Positions 9,790 to 20,880 of a DNA stretch of 64,000 bases are shown here, in pieces. The DNA lies in contig CM059189.1 in assembly GCA_030323885.1 (NCBI GenBank), forward strand, positions 46,383,015-46,447,014, given 5' to 3'. Origin of the DNA: Branchipolynoe longqiensis (taxonomy: Eukaryota; Annelida; Polychaeta; Phyllodocida; Polynoidae). Under the pieces are notes generated by a model. The model was not told the DNA's origin. It saw only the letters and a list, made by a program, of their open reading frames with translations, and ran no database searches. The translations under genes were made by a program, and so were the position numbers. Each line of letters starts with the position of its first letter. Position 1 is the first letter of the stretch.

Positions 9790-9890
9790 TTGTTTGTGTT
9801 ACTAAAATGTAGTTTATTCAGTGAATAATGCCTGTTGTCAGTGCCAGAGCGCTGGTCTTCCGGCCATTCAGTACAAGTTGTTGGTACATA
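9790..9890 (-). mobile_element. 3'-end repeat of an unidentified retroposon (LINE-tail)
   Basis: On the minus strand it reads 'ggaagaccagcgctctggc ... attcactgaataaact', ending in an A-rich tail. Other copies of this 3' end lie at about 19030, 19330, 29700, 50450 and 56285, mostly followed by A-rich sequence, which is the hallmark of retroposition. No coding part is attached. Confidence 0.65.
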
Positions 9891-10094
9891 AATGAAACTG
9901 TTACAATAATAATCACATACAAATCCTGTTCGATAATAGAAGCATAATTTAATTGAACTATTAGTTGTAATAGTAACTGCATACAATTCCAGTTCAATAA
10001 AAGTATTATGCATTTGATGAGTATGCATCACATGGTATTGCATGATTTAGAATTGTCTTTAAACATTTCTTTCTTCCTTTGTTAGATACAAAAT

Positions 10095-10585
10095 TTCTGA
10101 GGTAACGCATGCAGTGGTCGAATAGGAAGAGCGGAAAGTCGGGAGTTCGAAAACCAGCCGAGTCAAACCCATGACTAACTAAATTGATACTTGTCACTGC
10201 CTAGCCTGGCAGTCAGGATTATGAGGATAGGGCAGCGACTGGTTAGCTTAGTGTCAGGATAATGAGACTGCATGGGATTGTGGGTCCTGGTGATTGGTAT
10301 CCCAGTGAGGGCAGCACTATAAAATGTCCATGAGTGCGCACTGTCACAAGTCGGACCTGTGTCGATATGTTGCCAGTATGTTGTCTAACCATACAACACA
10401 ACCTGGCTAACCATACAACACAACCATCCCACCTAGTCGCAGTCCTGAAGGGTCCAAGGGTGTTCGGGCACACTGGTGTACTATCTAAGGACAGGGTGTG
10501 GGTGAAAGGATGCTGTAACAAACCACAATCAGATGGGATCCTCTCCCGCAGGCCTGTATGTCATCTGCATAGATGTACATAGTAG
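10095..10585 (+). mobile_element. SINE-A, long-tail form, degenerate
   Basis: The head carries a degraded B box ('ggagttcgaaaac'), then the common body and the long tail ('tgtcaggataatgagactg', 'gcagcactataaaatg', 'cactgtcacaagtcgg'). Box A is lost. From 10370 on the tail is rearranged and repeats 'aaccatacaacacaacc'. Confidence 0.7.
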
Positions 10586-10883
10586 AATAAGTTATCATAT
10601 ACAGGTTAGGAAAAAAGTTTGTTTTGGATGTCAGTGGTTTCATCTTGAAAATTTAAAAAAAAAATAATATAGAAACTACTAACACCCAAAACCGCAAAGG
10701 TTGGCCCGAGAACGATCAGGTAAAGACTCCTGAGTGCGGGACCAGACCAATCCAGTATCACAGCTGTCAAGCGTTGAAAACAAGCACCCTCACAGGAACT
10801 TATACATTATGGGCAGAATAAAAAACATGTCACCAAAAGAAAAAAAAAAAAATGTTAAACTGCAACAAACACAACTCTTCAGG

Positions 10884-11026
10884 GCCCATATTCACGACGC
10901 GGTGTTAGCTTACACTCGGTGTGTTCGCGCTAACACCACTCCTTGCGTACTGAGTTTTCGCCGCTAACCCAGAAATCCCGGCCAAAACCAGTTTTGGCTC
11001 GCTAACACCGCGTCATGAATATGGCC
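10884..11026. mobile_element. Short CCAGG-flanked palindromic MITE (143 bp)
   Basis: Ends GCCCATATTCACGACGCGG and the inverse CCGCGTCATGAATATGGC border a core of 'gttagc' and 'gctaacaccg' blocks. Flanks are TCAGG (10879-10883) and CCAGG (11027-11031), a 5-bp duplication with one mismatch. A sister copy is at 41085-41209. Confidence 0.78.
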
Positions 11027-11114
11027 CCAGGTGGATTGATTCTAGTCTAGCCATTGTGTTAAATCTGCGTAGTCTGATGAAGCATCACATTTTCAAAAGC
11101 AAAACACTAACTTA

Positions 11115-11895
11115 TACCCCTGTCACACTACGACGTAATGAGCCAACGTGAGCCTAACGTGGTCATTTTTCGTCATTACGTTGGGTTACGTCATGATGAC
11201 GTCAGAATGACGTTAGAATGACGTCGAGCTACGTCACATTACGTCGTCTAACGTCGAGTTACATCGCCACATGTTGAAGTCAACATGGATAATTCAGGGC
11301 GCGAAAGCACTACAAACTCACCCCGACGCTCTCCCCTGGCGCCCCCTTCTGGCTGGGATTCGAACCCAGCACCCCTACGCCATCTAGCGGAAACTCCACT
11401 CCCCACCACGTGGCGCCGGGCTGACCTGCTCACTTCTTCCCAGCATCCGAACCCGCGTGGTGCCTGGAGCTGTCTCCCCGTTCAGTGAACGTCAATGATG
11501 TTAAACGGACATTATTCCAACGCTGCTCACTACGTTCAACTACGTTCCACTACGTTCCACTACGTTGACCCACAGTAAACCGAGTGCAAACGCCTACGAG
11601 GCTTAATGGGAACGTCAGGAGAACGTCAGGAGAACGTGCATTCAACGTACGTTCAACGTCTCATGACGTAGCTAATGTCATGTAACATTCTTCTGGCGAT
11701 GGAATAACGTTCATAACGTTCCGTGAGCGTAGTGACATTGTCCTCTCTTGTTGAATGACGGTATCACTACGCTTTACCGACGTTACGCTCTCGTCCACTA
11801 TGCTGTGCCCAAATTTGCATACTACGCCGAGAAGTTCAACGTTCTTCACGTTCTCCCTATGCTGACGTCATTACGTCATAGTGTGACAGGGCCAT
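11115..11895. mobile_element. TA-flanked palindromic MITE rich in acgt words
   Basis: Inverted ends 'acccctgtcacactacgacg' and 'cgtcatagtgtgacagggcc' enclose dense 'aacgt/acgtt' repeats. The copy at 50748-51426 is the same element in the opposite orientation, inserted at the same position of another copy of the surrounding TTAA MITE. A foreign block at about 11290-11485 is absent from that copy. Confidence 0.85.
11290..11485 (-). mobile_element. tRNA-like insertion inside the MITE
   Basis: On the minus strand it has a perfect B box 'gggttcgaatccc' and a GC-rich upstream part ('cgccacgtggtggggag'). It has no counterpart in the sister MITE at 50748. It looks like a short tRNA-derived SINE, but neither A box nor tail is clear. 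Confidence 0.45.
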
Positions 11896-12198
11896 TAGAT
11901 TTGATTCTAGATAGCCAACATAGGAACTGATATAGTTAGTAAACCTGTGTTGTCACATAGAAGGGCATACAGAGTCAATTTAATAGAATCTGTTCCTACA
12001 TAAGCATATATGTTGTCAGAATGTTAGCGTGCGTGGCAAAATTAATGTTGAATGCCGGTGCTTCAAATATCTCGAAACTCAGTCAATTAAAATAAAAGTT
12101 ACCGCAAACTAAAATAAGATAGGTTATAACGGTTAATTTTATATATTTATCTCAGAAAAGTGACCGAAACTCAAACCTATCGGACTATGTAACTTTAA

Positions 12199-12950
12199 TA
12201 TTAGAATTGAGATCCAATTAGGCGGCAATACCCAGCGAGAGGAGACGCTATGAGACGGAAGAATATGAGCACTTGAATAGCAACAGTTGAATGACCTATT
12301 TAATCATCATTAGCACCTCCACAGAACAAACGGGAAGTGGGTGGAGTAGTCACATTACAAGAATGTGATATTGACGATCCTAAGAAATGCTGAAATTGAT
12401 GAGGAAGGACGACATTGAGTAAGGACTATTGCACACACTAAACACACACTACATTGAAATGCATCTGAACAAAACCAAAGAACTGAATTCCTGACTCTCA
12501 GATCATTGCACCTATCCGTCACCAAGGCGACAATATCAGCAGCCTAGTCGATTCGCAGAACAATGTTAATGTAGTAATATGAGCAGGGCAAATCTGTTTT
12601 ACTGAAAGAGACACCATTTCTGTTATAAACAGAGTTGGGTGTTGTTAATATGTTGTTGTTGATGATTTATACTGCCTATCATGGATAAGCCTGAATATGT
12701 CTGATTTGATTTAATTGATTCATAAAAAAAAAGACGATCAATTATGGATGTATGTTAGATCTGGAAAATAAATCACAAGCTTGTTGTTTGAATGGTTGTT
12801 CATTACGATATGAATAGGAGGATATTGTTGCAGCTAATTTCCTTAGTACGAGGAATATCCCTAAGAGGTCTGTGTAGACGGGCGGGCATTAGTAATTCGT
12901 CACCACTTTATGCTCCAATTATAGGAAATAAAATAATCAACTTAATTTTT
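12199..12950. other. No gene seen; SINE-B 3' end near 12655-12720
   Basis: Unique-looking AT-rich sequence. Around 12655-12720 the 3' end of a minus-strand SINE-B ('tactgcctatcatggataag') is visible without its head. Confidence 0.5.
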
Positions 12951-12954
12951 TTAA

Positions 12955-13006
12955 AGTATATATATATATATATAATTACATGGGTAGCCGTCGCACAGGT
13001 CGCATC

Positions 13007-13060
<54 letters not shown>
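12955..13060. repeat. (TA)n microsatellites
   Basis: Two long TA runs (12957-12975 and 13007-13053) with a short CA run after them. Similar runs lie at 13408-13420, 13705-13732 and 13894-13918. Confidence 0.95.
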
Positions 13061-13062
<2 letters not shown>

Positions 13063-13152
13063 GTCTATATATGTCTGTACGGAATATTCTACAAAGTAAT
13101 CATTTGAACTTAAACAGATATCAATGAATTGATATATTTTGCTATATGTATA

Positions 13153-13407
13153 TGAGCCTGTCTCAAAAGGTGATAACTCTTTTTTTTTGTCCATTGTAAC
13201 AATTGACACAAAACAGCACAGAAACGGTTACACTGAAAACACAAAGACATTTGCTTCAAATCAATATGTATTCTATTGGGATTATGAAATACCATGTAAA
13301 AAACAAATCAGTTTATCCTGAGCAAATGCATAAGCAGATAGTATGTTGATCGTTACAATGGACAAAGTTGTGTCCCATATTGCCTAGCACATTTTGAGTC
13401 AGTCTCA
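13153..13407. mobile_element. 255-bp TA-flanked MITE
   Basis: Ends TGAGCCTGTCTCAAAAGGTG and the inverse CACATTTTGAGTCAGTCTCA are bordered by TA. A second copy of about 87 percent identity by eye is at 39052-39307. The sequence left of the insertion (13060-13150) recurs without it at 13725-13825, supporting a TA insertion site. Confidence 0.85.
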
Positions 13408-13698
13408 TATATATATATGTGCTCTATAATCTATTATGGGAATATAAACAAGGACACTACCCCATAGCAGTTCTCTCCCTTTACTTAGTCTATAACCTAA
13501 TCTCATTGAGCTAGTACTACCCAACCTCATATGCCTAGATTAGTTCCTTCATTCTCCACTGCACTGCCACCTGTGAGTGGCTCATGACTGCATGATACCA
13601 GCTGCGCCTGGTCACTACCACTGCCGCTCCCGCTCAGCAGGACGGATTTAATTTTTAGGTGGGCAATAATATATTCCCGCCAGAGAATATATACTCTT

Positions 13699-13734
<36 letters not shown>

Positions 13735-14343
13735 GTCTATATATGTGTGTACAGAATATTCTACAAAGTAATCATTTGAACTTAAACAGACAATGAATTG
13801 ATATATTTTGCTATATGTGTATATACTTGATATGTAAACATATATATAAGTATATTTAAGTATACATATTGATATTATATAACTGTGTGCTTTTATATAT
13901 ATATATATACATATATATCCATATATGGTAGTACTTGTCTTCAGAAAACCCTCTGATCGGCATTACCGTGCCTCATGTGAACCTACCTTTCAATATGCAA
14001 ACTAGTTTTGAGCCTTTTTACTGTCCCTCCTATGAGAGAACACCCACTATTTCTTGAGGCACACTTTTCTACATTTGGAGCTCCATTTTGAGATATTTTT
14101 AGTACAGACATGCAAAATAATTTGGGTATGGACACCATTCGAAGCTAAGTGCAATATTCCATTGCTTTTCTCCATCTCAACGCCTGTGAGTTTTAAATTC
14201 TTACCACGGAAAACCCTAAAGAAATAATGAATGAGCAAATTTGTTAATATCTAAGTTGAAAAGGTAGGATTAAATCTAGGTCAATATTGTAGATTTGAAA
14301 ATATTATCACCACATCAAATTATGGAGGAGAAATTGTAATGCT
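13408..14343. other. No gene seen; duplicated 95-bp flank
   Basis: 13725-13825 repeats 13060-13150 ('cagaatattctacaaagtaatc'). The rest is AT-rich with TA runs. No reading frame is supported. Confidence 0.55.
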
Positions 14344-14690
14344 TTAGCAGCTCCACCCCATCCCCCATCCCCACCCTAGCCACCACTCTCCATCGCCACC
14401 ACCACTACCCCCAGACCCACACCATTCCCATTCCACCACCACCCCGCAAGTCTGAACACCGTACATAATGTAATACTCTCCCACATCCGCCCCCAGCCCC
14501 ATCCCCATCCCCAGCCCCAGCCCCAGCACCAGCCCCAGCACCAGCCCCAGCCCCAGCCCCAGCCCCAGCCCCAGCCCCAGCACCAGCACCAGCCCCAGCC
14601 CCAGCCCCAGCACCAGCACCAGCACCAGCCCCAGCCGCAGCCCAAACCCCAGCCCCATCCCCGACCCCAGGCCCTGCCCCACACTCACCC
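14344..14690. repeat. C-rich low-complexity tract with (CCCCAG)n array
   Basis: About 14490-14660 is a near-perfect 6-bp array of 'ccccag' with 'caccag' variants, preceded by C/A-rich sequence. The long open frames on the opposite strand (Gly-Trp, Ala-Gly or Leu-Gly repeats) are artefacts of the 6-bp period. Confidence 0.95.
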
Positions 14691-14691
14691 A

Positions 14692-15012
14692 CCAGACGGG
14701 ATGGCCAAATGAGTTGAGCGTCCATCTCCCGTGTTGGTAGATCAGGTTTGAAACCTGGTCGAGTGAAACCGATGACTTAAAAAGGACTACTTGTTGCTTC
14801 TTAGCCAGGCGCTCCTCATTATTAGGATAGGACAAGGACTGGTTAGCTCACTGTCAGGATAATGTGACTGAGTGGGATATCAGGTCATGGTGCTGGTGGC
14901 CTGGTGGGGCAGCACTATTAGATCGCCATGAGTGTGCAATGTCACAAATCAGTACACATCCTGATATGACCTCAGATGTTGCCAGGACATAAAGCTCCAA
15001 CAACCAACCAAC
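14692..15012 (+). mobile_element. SINE-A, long-tail form
   Basis: The head has an A box-like 'gatggccaaatgagttgagc' and a damaged B box ('aggtttgaaacc'). The body and long tail follow ('gtcaggataatgtgactgag', 'gcagcactattagatcgcc', 'gatgttgccaggacataaa') and it ends in a 'ccaacaaccaacc' tail. Confidence 0.88.
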
Positions 15013-15039
15013 CATGATAGGGAAATACTGGAATATTCC

Positions 15040-15200
15040 TATCAAATACTATCAGGTCATAGTACCTGGTCTCCCAGTAGGGCAGCACTATAACATCACC
15101 ATTAGTAGGCACTGTCACAAGTCGGTACCCATCCGACTGACCCATAGAGTATCACCTTAGATGTTGCCAGGACGTAAAACTGCAATAACCAACCAACCAC
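15040..15200 (+). mobile_element. SINE-A long-tail fragment
   Basis: Only the 3' part is present: 'atcaggtcatagtacctgg', 'cactgtcacaagtcggtacc' and 'gatgttgccaggacgtaaaa' with a 'ccaaccaac' tail. It is 5'-truncated and lies directly downstream of the previous copy. Confidence 0.8.
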
Positions 15201-15574
15201 CTCACCCGCATCACATCTACACCCACTCACCCTATTTCCACCGGACCACCCGCCCCCCCACTGCGCCCTCTGGTGGCGGCGCCTGGCGGTATATGTGTCT
15301 CATGCACCGCGGGCCGACCTACCAGGTGGAGCGTATAATTATGTCCTCGTGCCTACCGACATTCCCCGCGAGAATACCGCGAGAACCAGTCACCGGAAGT
15401 GAGAGATGGCTAGGTCCCACTCGGACCAAGTGCCCGGAAGTTGCATATCAGTTCTTTCGCCTGAGGCGTAGTCAGATATGTTCACCGGAGTGGAGGTGAA
15501 TATATATCCACATGTGGCGCCAGTAGTAATTCCGTATATATGTCGGACGCGAAGGCCAAAGAAATTGAGCGCAT
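15201..15574. other. No gene seen; GC-richer unique block
   Basis: Higher GC than its surroundings, with a mixed open frame but no recognisable domain. Confidence 0.4.
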
Positions 15575-16515
15575 ACGTCCCATATGTTTGTTTGTTGTTG
15601 TTTTACATCCTAGCAACATCTAAGGTCATATCATGTCTGGTATACATCCCATCTGCCTGCTGCCTGACATACTAGTGTAGGACATGGAGCAATAGTGAAA
15701 TGAGGAAGGCACATTGTCTGTTATTTAGTCACACGCAGACCTAGTACACATTCCACCTCCACCCAGACTAGGATGAAGTTTGTTTCTTGTTGTTTTACAT
15801 CCTAGCAACATCTACGGTGATATCAGGATGGGTAACGACTTGTGACAGGGCACACTCATGGCGACTTTATAGTGCTGTCCCACTGGGAAACCAGGCCGCC
15901 AGAACCATGACCTGGTATCCCACTCAGTCTCATTATCCTGACACTGAGCATGCCAGTCCTTGCCCTGTCCTAATAATGCTGAGCGCTTGGCTAGGAAGCG
16001 ACAAGTATCAATTTTTAAATCATTGGTGTGACTCGACCATGGTTCGAACCCACGACCCCACGATCTACCAGCACGGGAAACGGACACTCTAACTCATTCT
16101 GCCATCGCATCTGGTATACGCCCCATCTGCCTGCTGCCTGACATACTAGTGTAGGACAAGGGGCGATAGTGAAATGAGGAAGGCACATTGTCTGCTATTT
16201 AGTCACACGCAGACCTAGATACACATTCCACCTCCACCCAGCATAGGGTGAAGTTTGTTTCTTGTTGTTTTATGTCCTAGTAACATATACGGTCATATCA
16301 GGATGGGTACCGACTTTTGACAGGGTGCACTCATGGTGACTTTATATTGCTGCCAGTACCGTGACCTGATATCCTACTCACTGATATCCTGTCAATGATC
16401 CAACCAGTCCCTCTCATATCGTAATAATGCCGAACACCAGGATAGGTAGCGACAAGTATCCATTTTTAAGACATTCGTTTGACCCAACCAGGCTTCGAAC
16501 CCATGGGTTTGAATG
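15575..16515 (-). mobile_element. Minus-strand SINE-A copies in a duplicated block
   Basis: A full long-tail SINE-A spans 15777-16112 with a good B box ('gggttcgaacc' region at 16035-16055). A tail fragment lies at 15575-15640 and a second degenerate copy at 16250-16515. Between them an identical-looking 140-bp spacer ('catactagtgtaggaca … gcagacctag') occurs at about 15645-15780 and 16118-16250, so SINE plus spacer was duplicated in tandem. Confidence 0.82.
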
Positions 16516-16539
16516 CCACATCCAACATCGTTACTAATC

Positions 16540-16712
16540 TGAACAGACGGGATGGCCAAATGAGTTGGGCATCAGCTTCCCGGTGTTGTAGGTTGTGGGA
16601 TTCAAATCGTGTAGGTTTGAACTCTGTCCGAGTCTAACCGATGACTTAAAAATCTATGCTTGTCATTACCGAGCATTGCCCCCAGTATTACTGGGATAGA
16701 GCCAAAAGCAGT
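16540..16712 (+). mobile_element. SINE-A short-tail, 5' part (continues at 17897)
   Basis: Head and body up to 'aaaagcagt'. The missing tail ('cagtgaaacgaagaagacc ...') resumes at 17897 after the inserted LTR. The 4-bp CAGT is present on both sides. Confidence 0.85.
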
Positions 16713-17896
16713 TGTAATGTTGGGTACTCGGCCGTCAGAGCCCCAAGATACCATTTACTCTTACCCAGGTGAGATCTCACAACTGTCCGTCAGTTCCCAC
16801 CTGATGCCCCTCTCAAACAAACTCATAAGGAAGAAAGGAAGACAGCTTTGCCAATTTGGATTTCCACCGCTGTGTATAACTTACAGCGTCATCAAAGGCC
16901 GGTTGCTCTCATACCATGTCCATGTGGTGTGGGAGGTTAAAAATCCCTTTGGTCGGTAAAAGTGTAGGCTCGGGCTTTCTATCGACCAGCAGTGGAATGA
17001 GGAAGACCAGTCGTCTATGACTGAAATGTCCCCTGCTTAAACAACTAATGGAACAAAAAACAAAAAAAACAAAAAATAAGTTGTGCAAGATTGACGGTGA
17101 AGAAGTTGTATTTTCTTGGCACCAACTCCTGTTCACCTACTGGCGACCTATCACCCTCACTCCTTACCTACTGTCCACAGAGATCCTCATTACTCTTGTT
17201 AGTGTGTAGAAGAATCAGTGCCTACATCCCATTGAACCGGAGTCCCATGGTTGTTGCACACAGCTCAGTGTCTTTGGACTAGCTGCTGCTAGTTTGTGTA
17301 CAGAAAGTGGAGCCTCAGACAGAGTGTCTGGGTTCCTGGACAAGAGAAGAGGTGTCACCTGCTAGAGTGCCTAGCCAAGAGTATGTTCTGAATGAATAAT
17401 TCTAGAGTGAGGTCTGTGTGTCAGGTGTAAGTGATGCAGGTGACTGGGCCTCCCACAGCCAGCCAATCAGACACCCTCTACAGCCTGGGCATGACACCCT
17501 AATAGGGCCAGCTGTCACTCAATCCCAGCTGCAGGTGGTGTCCATAATATATGCAGGATGGCTGGGTGTACTTGCCCATTGGCCCTGGTGGTAAGAGGTA
17601 GTTGCACACAGTTACAATAAACATATTAAAATGTCCTTCCCCTCCACTTTGCGCTCTTACTGGTGCATAGAGGGAACATTTCGCTAACAATTAACTGTCT
17701 CTTACATAGGCACAAAATGTCATAATCTCGGGCACTATGTGTTATCATATTTTCCACATATTCTCTTATTGCACACAGTGAGTGGGGCACCACTTGCTTC
17801 TCTGTTACATAACCTTGGTCCCCACTCCGTCGTCTGAGAATAGTAATGCTCTCTGCCAATGTATACATCCGAACAGAAAATTAGTATATTTTTACA
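16713..17896 (-). mobile_element. Solo LTR of a second LTR family, in a SINE
   Basis: Starts TGTAATGTTGGG and ends TATTTTTACA on the plus strand, with CAGT duplicated at 16709-16712 and 17897-17900. It matches, in reverse, the sequence at 43579-44302. It is itself interrupted by a truncated SINE-B at 16844-17077. No internal coding part is present, so this is a recombination-derived solo LTR. Confidence 0.82.
16844..17077 (+). mobile_element. SINE-B, 5'-truncated, inserted in the solo LTR
   Basis: Begins inside the body ('gccaatttggatttccac') and ends with the 'cccctgcttaaacaactaat' tail and an A-rich run. The corresponding position of the LTR at 43579-44302 is uninterrupted. Confidence 0.83.
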
Positions 17897-17955
17897 CAGT
17901 GAAACGAAGAAGACCAATTGTCCATGATTGACATTTTCCCCGCGTAATAAAACAA
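17897..17955 (+). mobile_element. SINE-A short-tail, 3' part
   Basis: Completes the SINE begun at 16540, ending 'taataaaacaaatg'. Confidence 0.8.
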
Positions 17956-18044
17956 ATGTTATATATAAATACCCAAATTAAAATGATGAACACCACCACA
18001 CACTAATTCCACTGACCTCCCAAACATGGAACCACCTGCATAGA

Positions 18045-18215
18045 TAGGCGTGGATAGGGTGATTTTATCAGGGAACTTAGGTAGTGTGATGGTTAACACA
18101 TATGCTGATTGCATTAGGGAACCTAGGTGGTGTAATGATTAACACACTAACCCCGGAATTGCAAGAAGTGTGGGTTCGATTCCGGCTCTTGCCACAATAT
18201 TTTCCATTTACATCA
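18045..18215 (+). mobile_element. Third tRNA-derived SINE family (SINE-C)
   Basis: The head 'gggaacctaggtggtgtaat' (A box-like) is followed about 45 bases on by the B box 'gggttcgattcc'. A duplicated half-head lies just upstream (18070-18110). Other copies: 26060-26215, 37090-37230 and 46640-46735, all minus strand. Confidence 0.72.
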
Positions 18216-18460
18216 CCCCCAATACACTATTATCAAACTATTAATCAAGTGAACCATGAAAGTGAACTATAGAGAGGGATGTGATATTGCAGTTGTCTAG
18301 CTCTACACTTTTGATGCCAGCATTCATTCGCCCAGACCGGATGCTGCGTATTGACACTAGGTGTTTGCTCACCTGTCAGTGCTGGGCTATGCTGGCGGCC
18401 ATGTTGGATGGCGTTCATCAAGAATACCGCAATTTACTCAGCACATAGAAATTGGGAGTT
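18216..18460. other. No gene seen
   Basis: Unique-looking sequence; no element recognised. Confidence 0.4.
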
Positions 18461-18461
18461 A

Positions 18462-18797
18462 GTAGGTTGTTGGAGCTTTACGTCCTGACAACATCTACGG
18501 TCATATCAGCACCAGTCGCGACTTGTGACTGTGGGAACTCTTGGTGACATTATAGTGCTGCCCCACTTGGAAACCAGGATGCCGACGCCATGACTTGATA
18601 TCCCACTCATCACATTATCCTGACACTGAGCCAATCAGTCCTTGCCCTTTCCTAAAATAATGCTGAGCGCCTGGCTAGGAAGTGACAAGTATAAATTTTA
18701 AAGTTACTGTTTTGACTCGACCAGGGTTCAAACTGGTGGGACCGAATCCCACAATTGACCAAAACGTGAGACGGGCACTCAACTCATTTGGTCATTC
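18462..18797 (-). mobile_element. SINE-A long-tail, minus strand
   Basis: Tail to head on the plus strand: 'ttacgtcctgacaacatct', 'cattatagtgctgccccac', 'tgctgagcgcctggctagg', a damaged B box near 18718 and 'caactcatttggtcat' of the A box. Confidence 0.85.
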
Positions 18798-19404
18798 TGT
18801 GTGGTCGAGAAGTTGGGAGAACAGCGACGATGGAGCAGCAAATTGTGAGCCAATCTGGCTAACATACTGTCAGAATGGGCAAGTGCGGGTAAACAGCTTT
18901 ATTCACAAAATCCGATGGCAGCATCGTCCAGCCCATGCCCTTGGTTATGCTCCGGTCACATACACGTTAGTGAACGTAGTTGAATGTAGGTGAACATATG
19001 CATATATTGTAAATAACTGTATTGTCACATGGCTGGAAGACCAGTGCCACGGCGCTGACAAAAGACTTTATTCAATGAATAAACTATATTTACAAAAAAA
19101 TGTGTGGTCGAGAAGTTGGGAGAACAGCGACGATGGAGCAGCAAATTGTGAGCCAATCTGGCTAACATACTGTCAGAATGGGCAAGTGCGGGTAAACAGC
19201 TTTATTCACAAAATCCGATGGCAGCATCGTCCAGCCCATGCCCTTGGTTATGCTCCGGTCACATACACGTTAGTGAACGTAGTTGAATGTAGGTGAACAT
19301 ATGCATATATTGTAAATAACTGTATTGTCACATGGCTGGAAGACCAGTGCCACGCCGCTGACAAAAGACTTTATTCAATGAATAAACTATATTTACAACA
19401 ACAA
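18798..19404. repeat. 303-bp tandem duplication
   Basis: The block starting TGTGTGGTCGAG at 18798 recurs at 19101 with almost no change (one noted difference, 'cacggcgctg' versus 'cacgccgctg'). Each copy contains a unique segment, the left arm of the palindromic element and a retroposon 3' end with A tail. The near identity implies a recent duplication. Confidence 0.93.
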
Positions 19405-19941
19405 CAAAAAAAAAAACATAATGGAGGCTAACGTGGATCAAATGTGGTGTAAGTATGTTAAACTATGTTGAAATACGTTAATGTACGGTAAGTTTTGGTA
19501 CGAATATATATGTTTCGGCATGGATAAATACGCTACGGTACGGATAAATATGTTATGGTATGGATGCCGGTGCGTTCAACTACATTAGCCTTCACTATGT
19601 TCACCTATGTCCACTAACGGCTATGTGACCAGGGCTACGTCCAAGTATGCTAGAGTACATTAGAGCATGCTACAGTGTGCGATAGCATGCTAGAATATGC
19701 TATAGTACACTAGAGTATGCTAGAGTACATTAGAGTATGTTACCATCACGGATGCAAATTCAGCCCCTAACGTAGCGCTCTTTTGAATGTGTCGAAAGAT
19801 TAAATCGGACCTAACGGCCCACCAACGTTATTACCAAGGAGAAGCATGGACGCCGGTATGTTTAACTACGTTAAATTACGTTCAACTATGTTAGCCTCCA
19901 CCACGTTCAACCATGTCCACTAACGTGTATGTGACAGGGCC
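18949..19941. mobile_element. Second copy of the CCGGTCACATACACG palindromic element, interrupted
   Basis: The left end CTCCGGTCACATACACG and right end CGTGTATGTGACAGGGCC pair in reverse. The interior at 19410-19930 parallels 820-1280. The left arm is interrupted by the retroposon 3' end that was then duplicated. Confidence 0.75.
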
Positions 19942-19997
19942 TTTGAGCATGAGCAGTAGGCTGGGTATGTGGGCGGAAAAATTGGAATGCATTGTCA

Positions 19998-20215
19998 GCT
20001 AGATAAAATATGGACCCCTACCTAGGTAGGGGTGAATGGCGATGTTTGGTATGGAACAGGAAGTGTTGCTGGTTCCGATATCCAATGGCCATCTATATTG
20101 GCACAGAGTTGGCGAAATGGGAGAGGATGCAAAAAGGCAAGATGGCGGCCACAGAATGGTGTTGATTTTACTTTTAATGTCCATTGAGCTACATGTTTTA
20201 TTTATTTAAAAAAAT
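19998..20215. mobile_element. Partial, diverged copy of the 9-bp-duplication MITE
   Basis: Shares 'tagataaaat', 'aggggtgaatg', 'ggcacagagttgg' and 'caagatggcggcca' with the copies at 27274-27691 and 62687-63083. Its right end is not found. Confidence 0.65.
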
Positions 20216-20735
20216 CAAAAGTAGCGGGTCTGCTGAAGCCTAGGCCCTCCAAATGTAGCAGGGCTCCAGCCAAGGTGGCAAACGTAGTGGCTAAATATGA
20301 AGAAGTATGTGAATAATTTTAAAAAAAAGAAATGTTTAATGAATTTATTTACCCTGCTCATAATGGATAAGTATGTTAACACTTGTTTTCACCGCTGGGC
20401 AGCAGTAGTCCAATTTGCTTCAAATCTTTTGAATTTAGTTCGAGCAATAATTTAAGTTTTCTTGCTTCTTATTCATGGCTTGTTTGTAACTGTTTGTAGA
20501 TTGCAAACAGTCCAAAATCCAGTTTCCACTATGCTTGATGTTAATCCCTTTAGACGTCATCTGTATTTCGGGGTTACATTATTTGTTAGTAGTTTCTTAA
20601 ACACTGATATGTGTTCTGCATTTCATGTTGCAGCTGGCAGTTTATTCCAAATATTGCCACTCATGTTAGCTACACTGCGATCATATGCACTGCATTTTGA
20701 TTTTACCATTGCTAGTAACGGACCATTATGATCTA
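20216..20735. other. No gene seen
   Basis: AT-rich. The small open frame at 20462-20731 has no recognisable domain. Confidence 0.4.
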
Positions 20736-20880
20736 GGCAGTGGCTACGCGTACGTTCCCGTATTCGTAGACTCGAAGTCTAGGCGTACGTGCGCATGCGC
20801 CGTTGTTCCTCACGTATCTTTAGCAGTGTCTACGCGTACATGACCGTATTTGTGACTCGAACTATAGGCGTACGTGCGCA
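20736..20880. mobile_element. Palindromic cgtacg-rich element fragment
   Basis: Inverted and direct copies of 'tacgcgtac' and 'ggcgtacgtgcgca' occur twice, suggesting a degraded palindromic MITE of about 145 bp. Ends are not defined. Confidence 0.45.

Larger units (their letters stand above)
11059..12198. mobile_element. TTAA-flanked MITE carrying nested insertions
   Basis: TTAA at 11059-11062 and 12195-12198 borders imperfect inverted ends (AATCTGCGTAGTCTGATGAAG left; TATCGGACTATGTAACTTTAA right). The family consensus end is near GCATAGTCCGATGAAG. TTAA duplication points to a piggyBac- or Kolobok-like transposase. The left arm is split by the TA-flanked element 11115-11895. No transposase is encoded. 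Confidence 0.78.

Noticed and set aside
14344..14835. Gly/Trp, Ala/Gly and Leu/Gly repeat proteins on the minus strand
   Set aside because: Translation of a (CCCCAG)n array; three frames are equally open.
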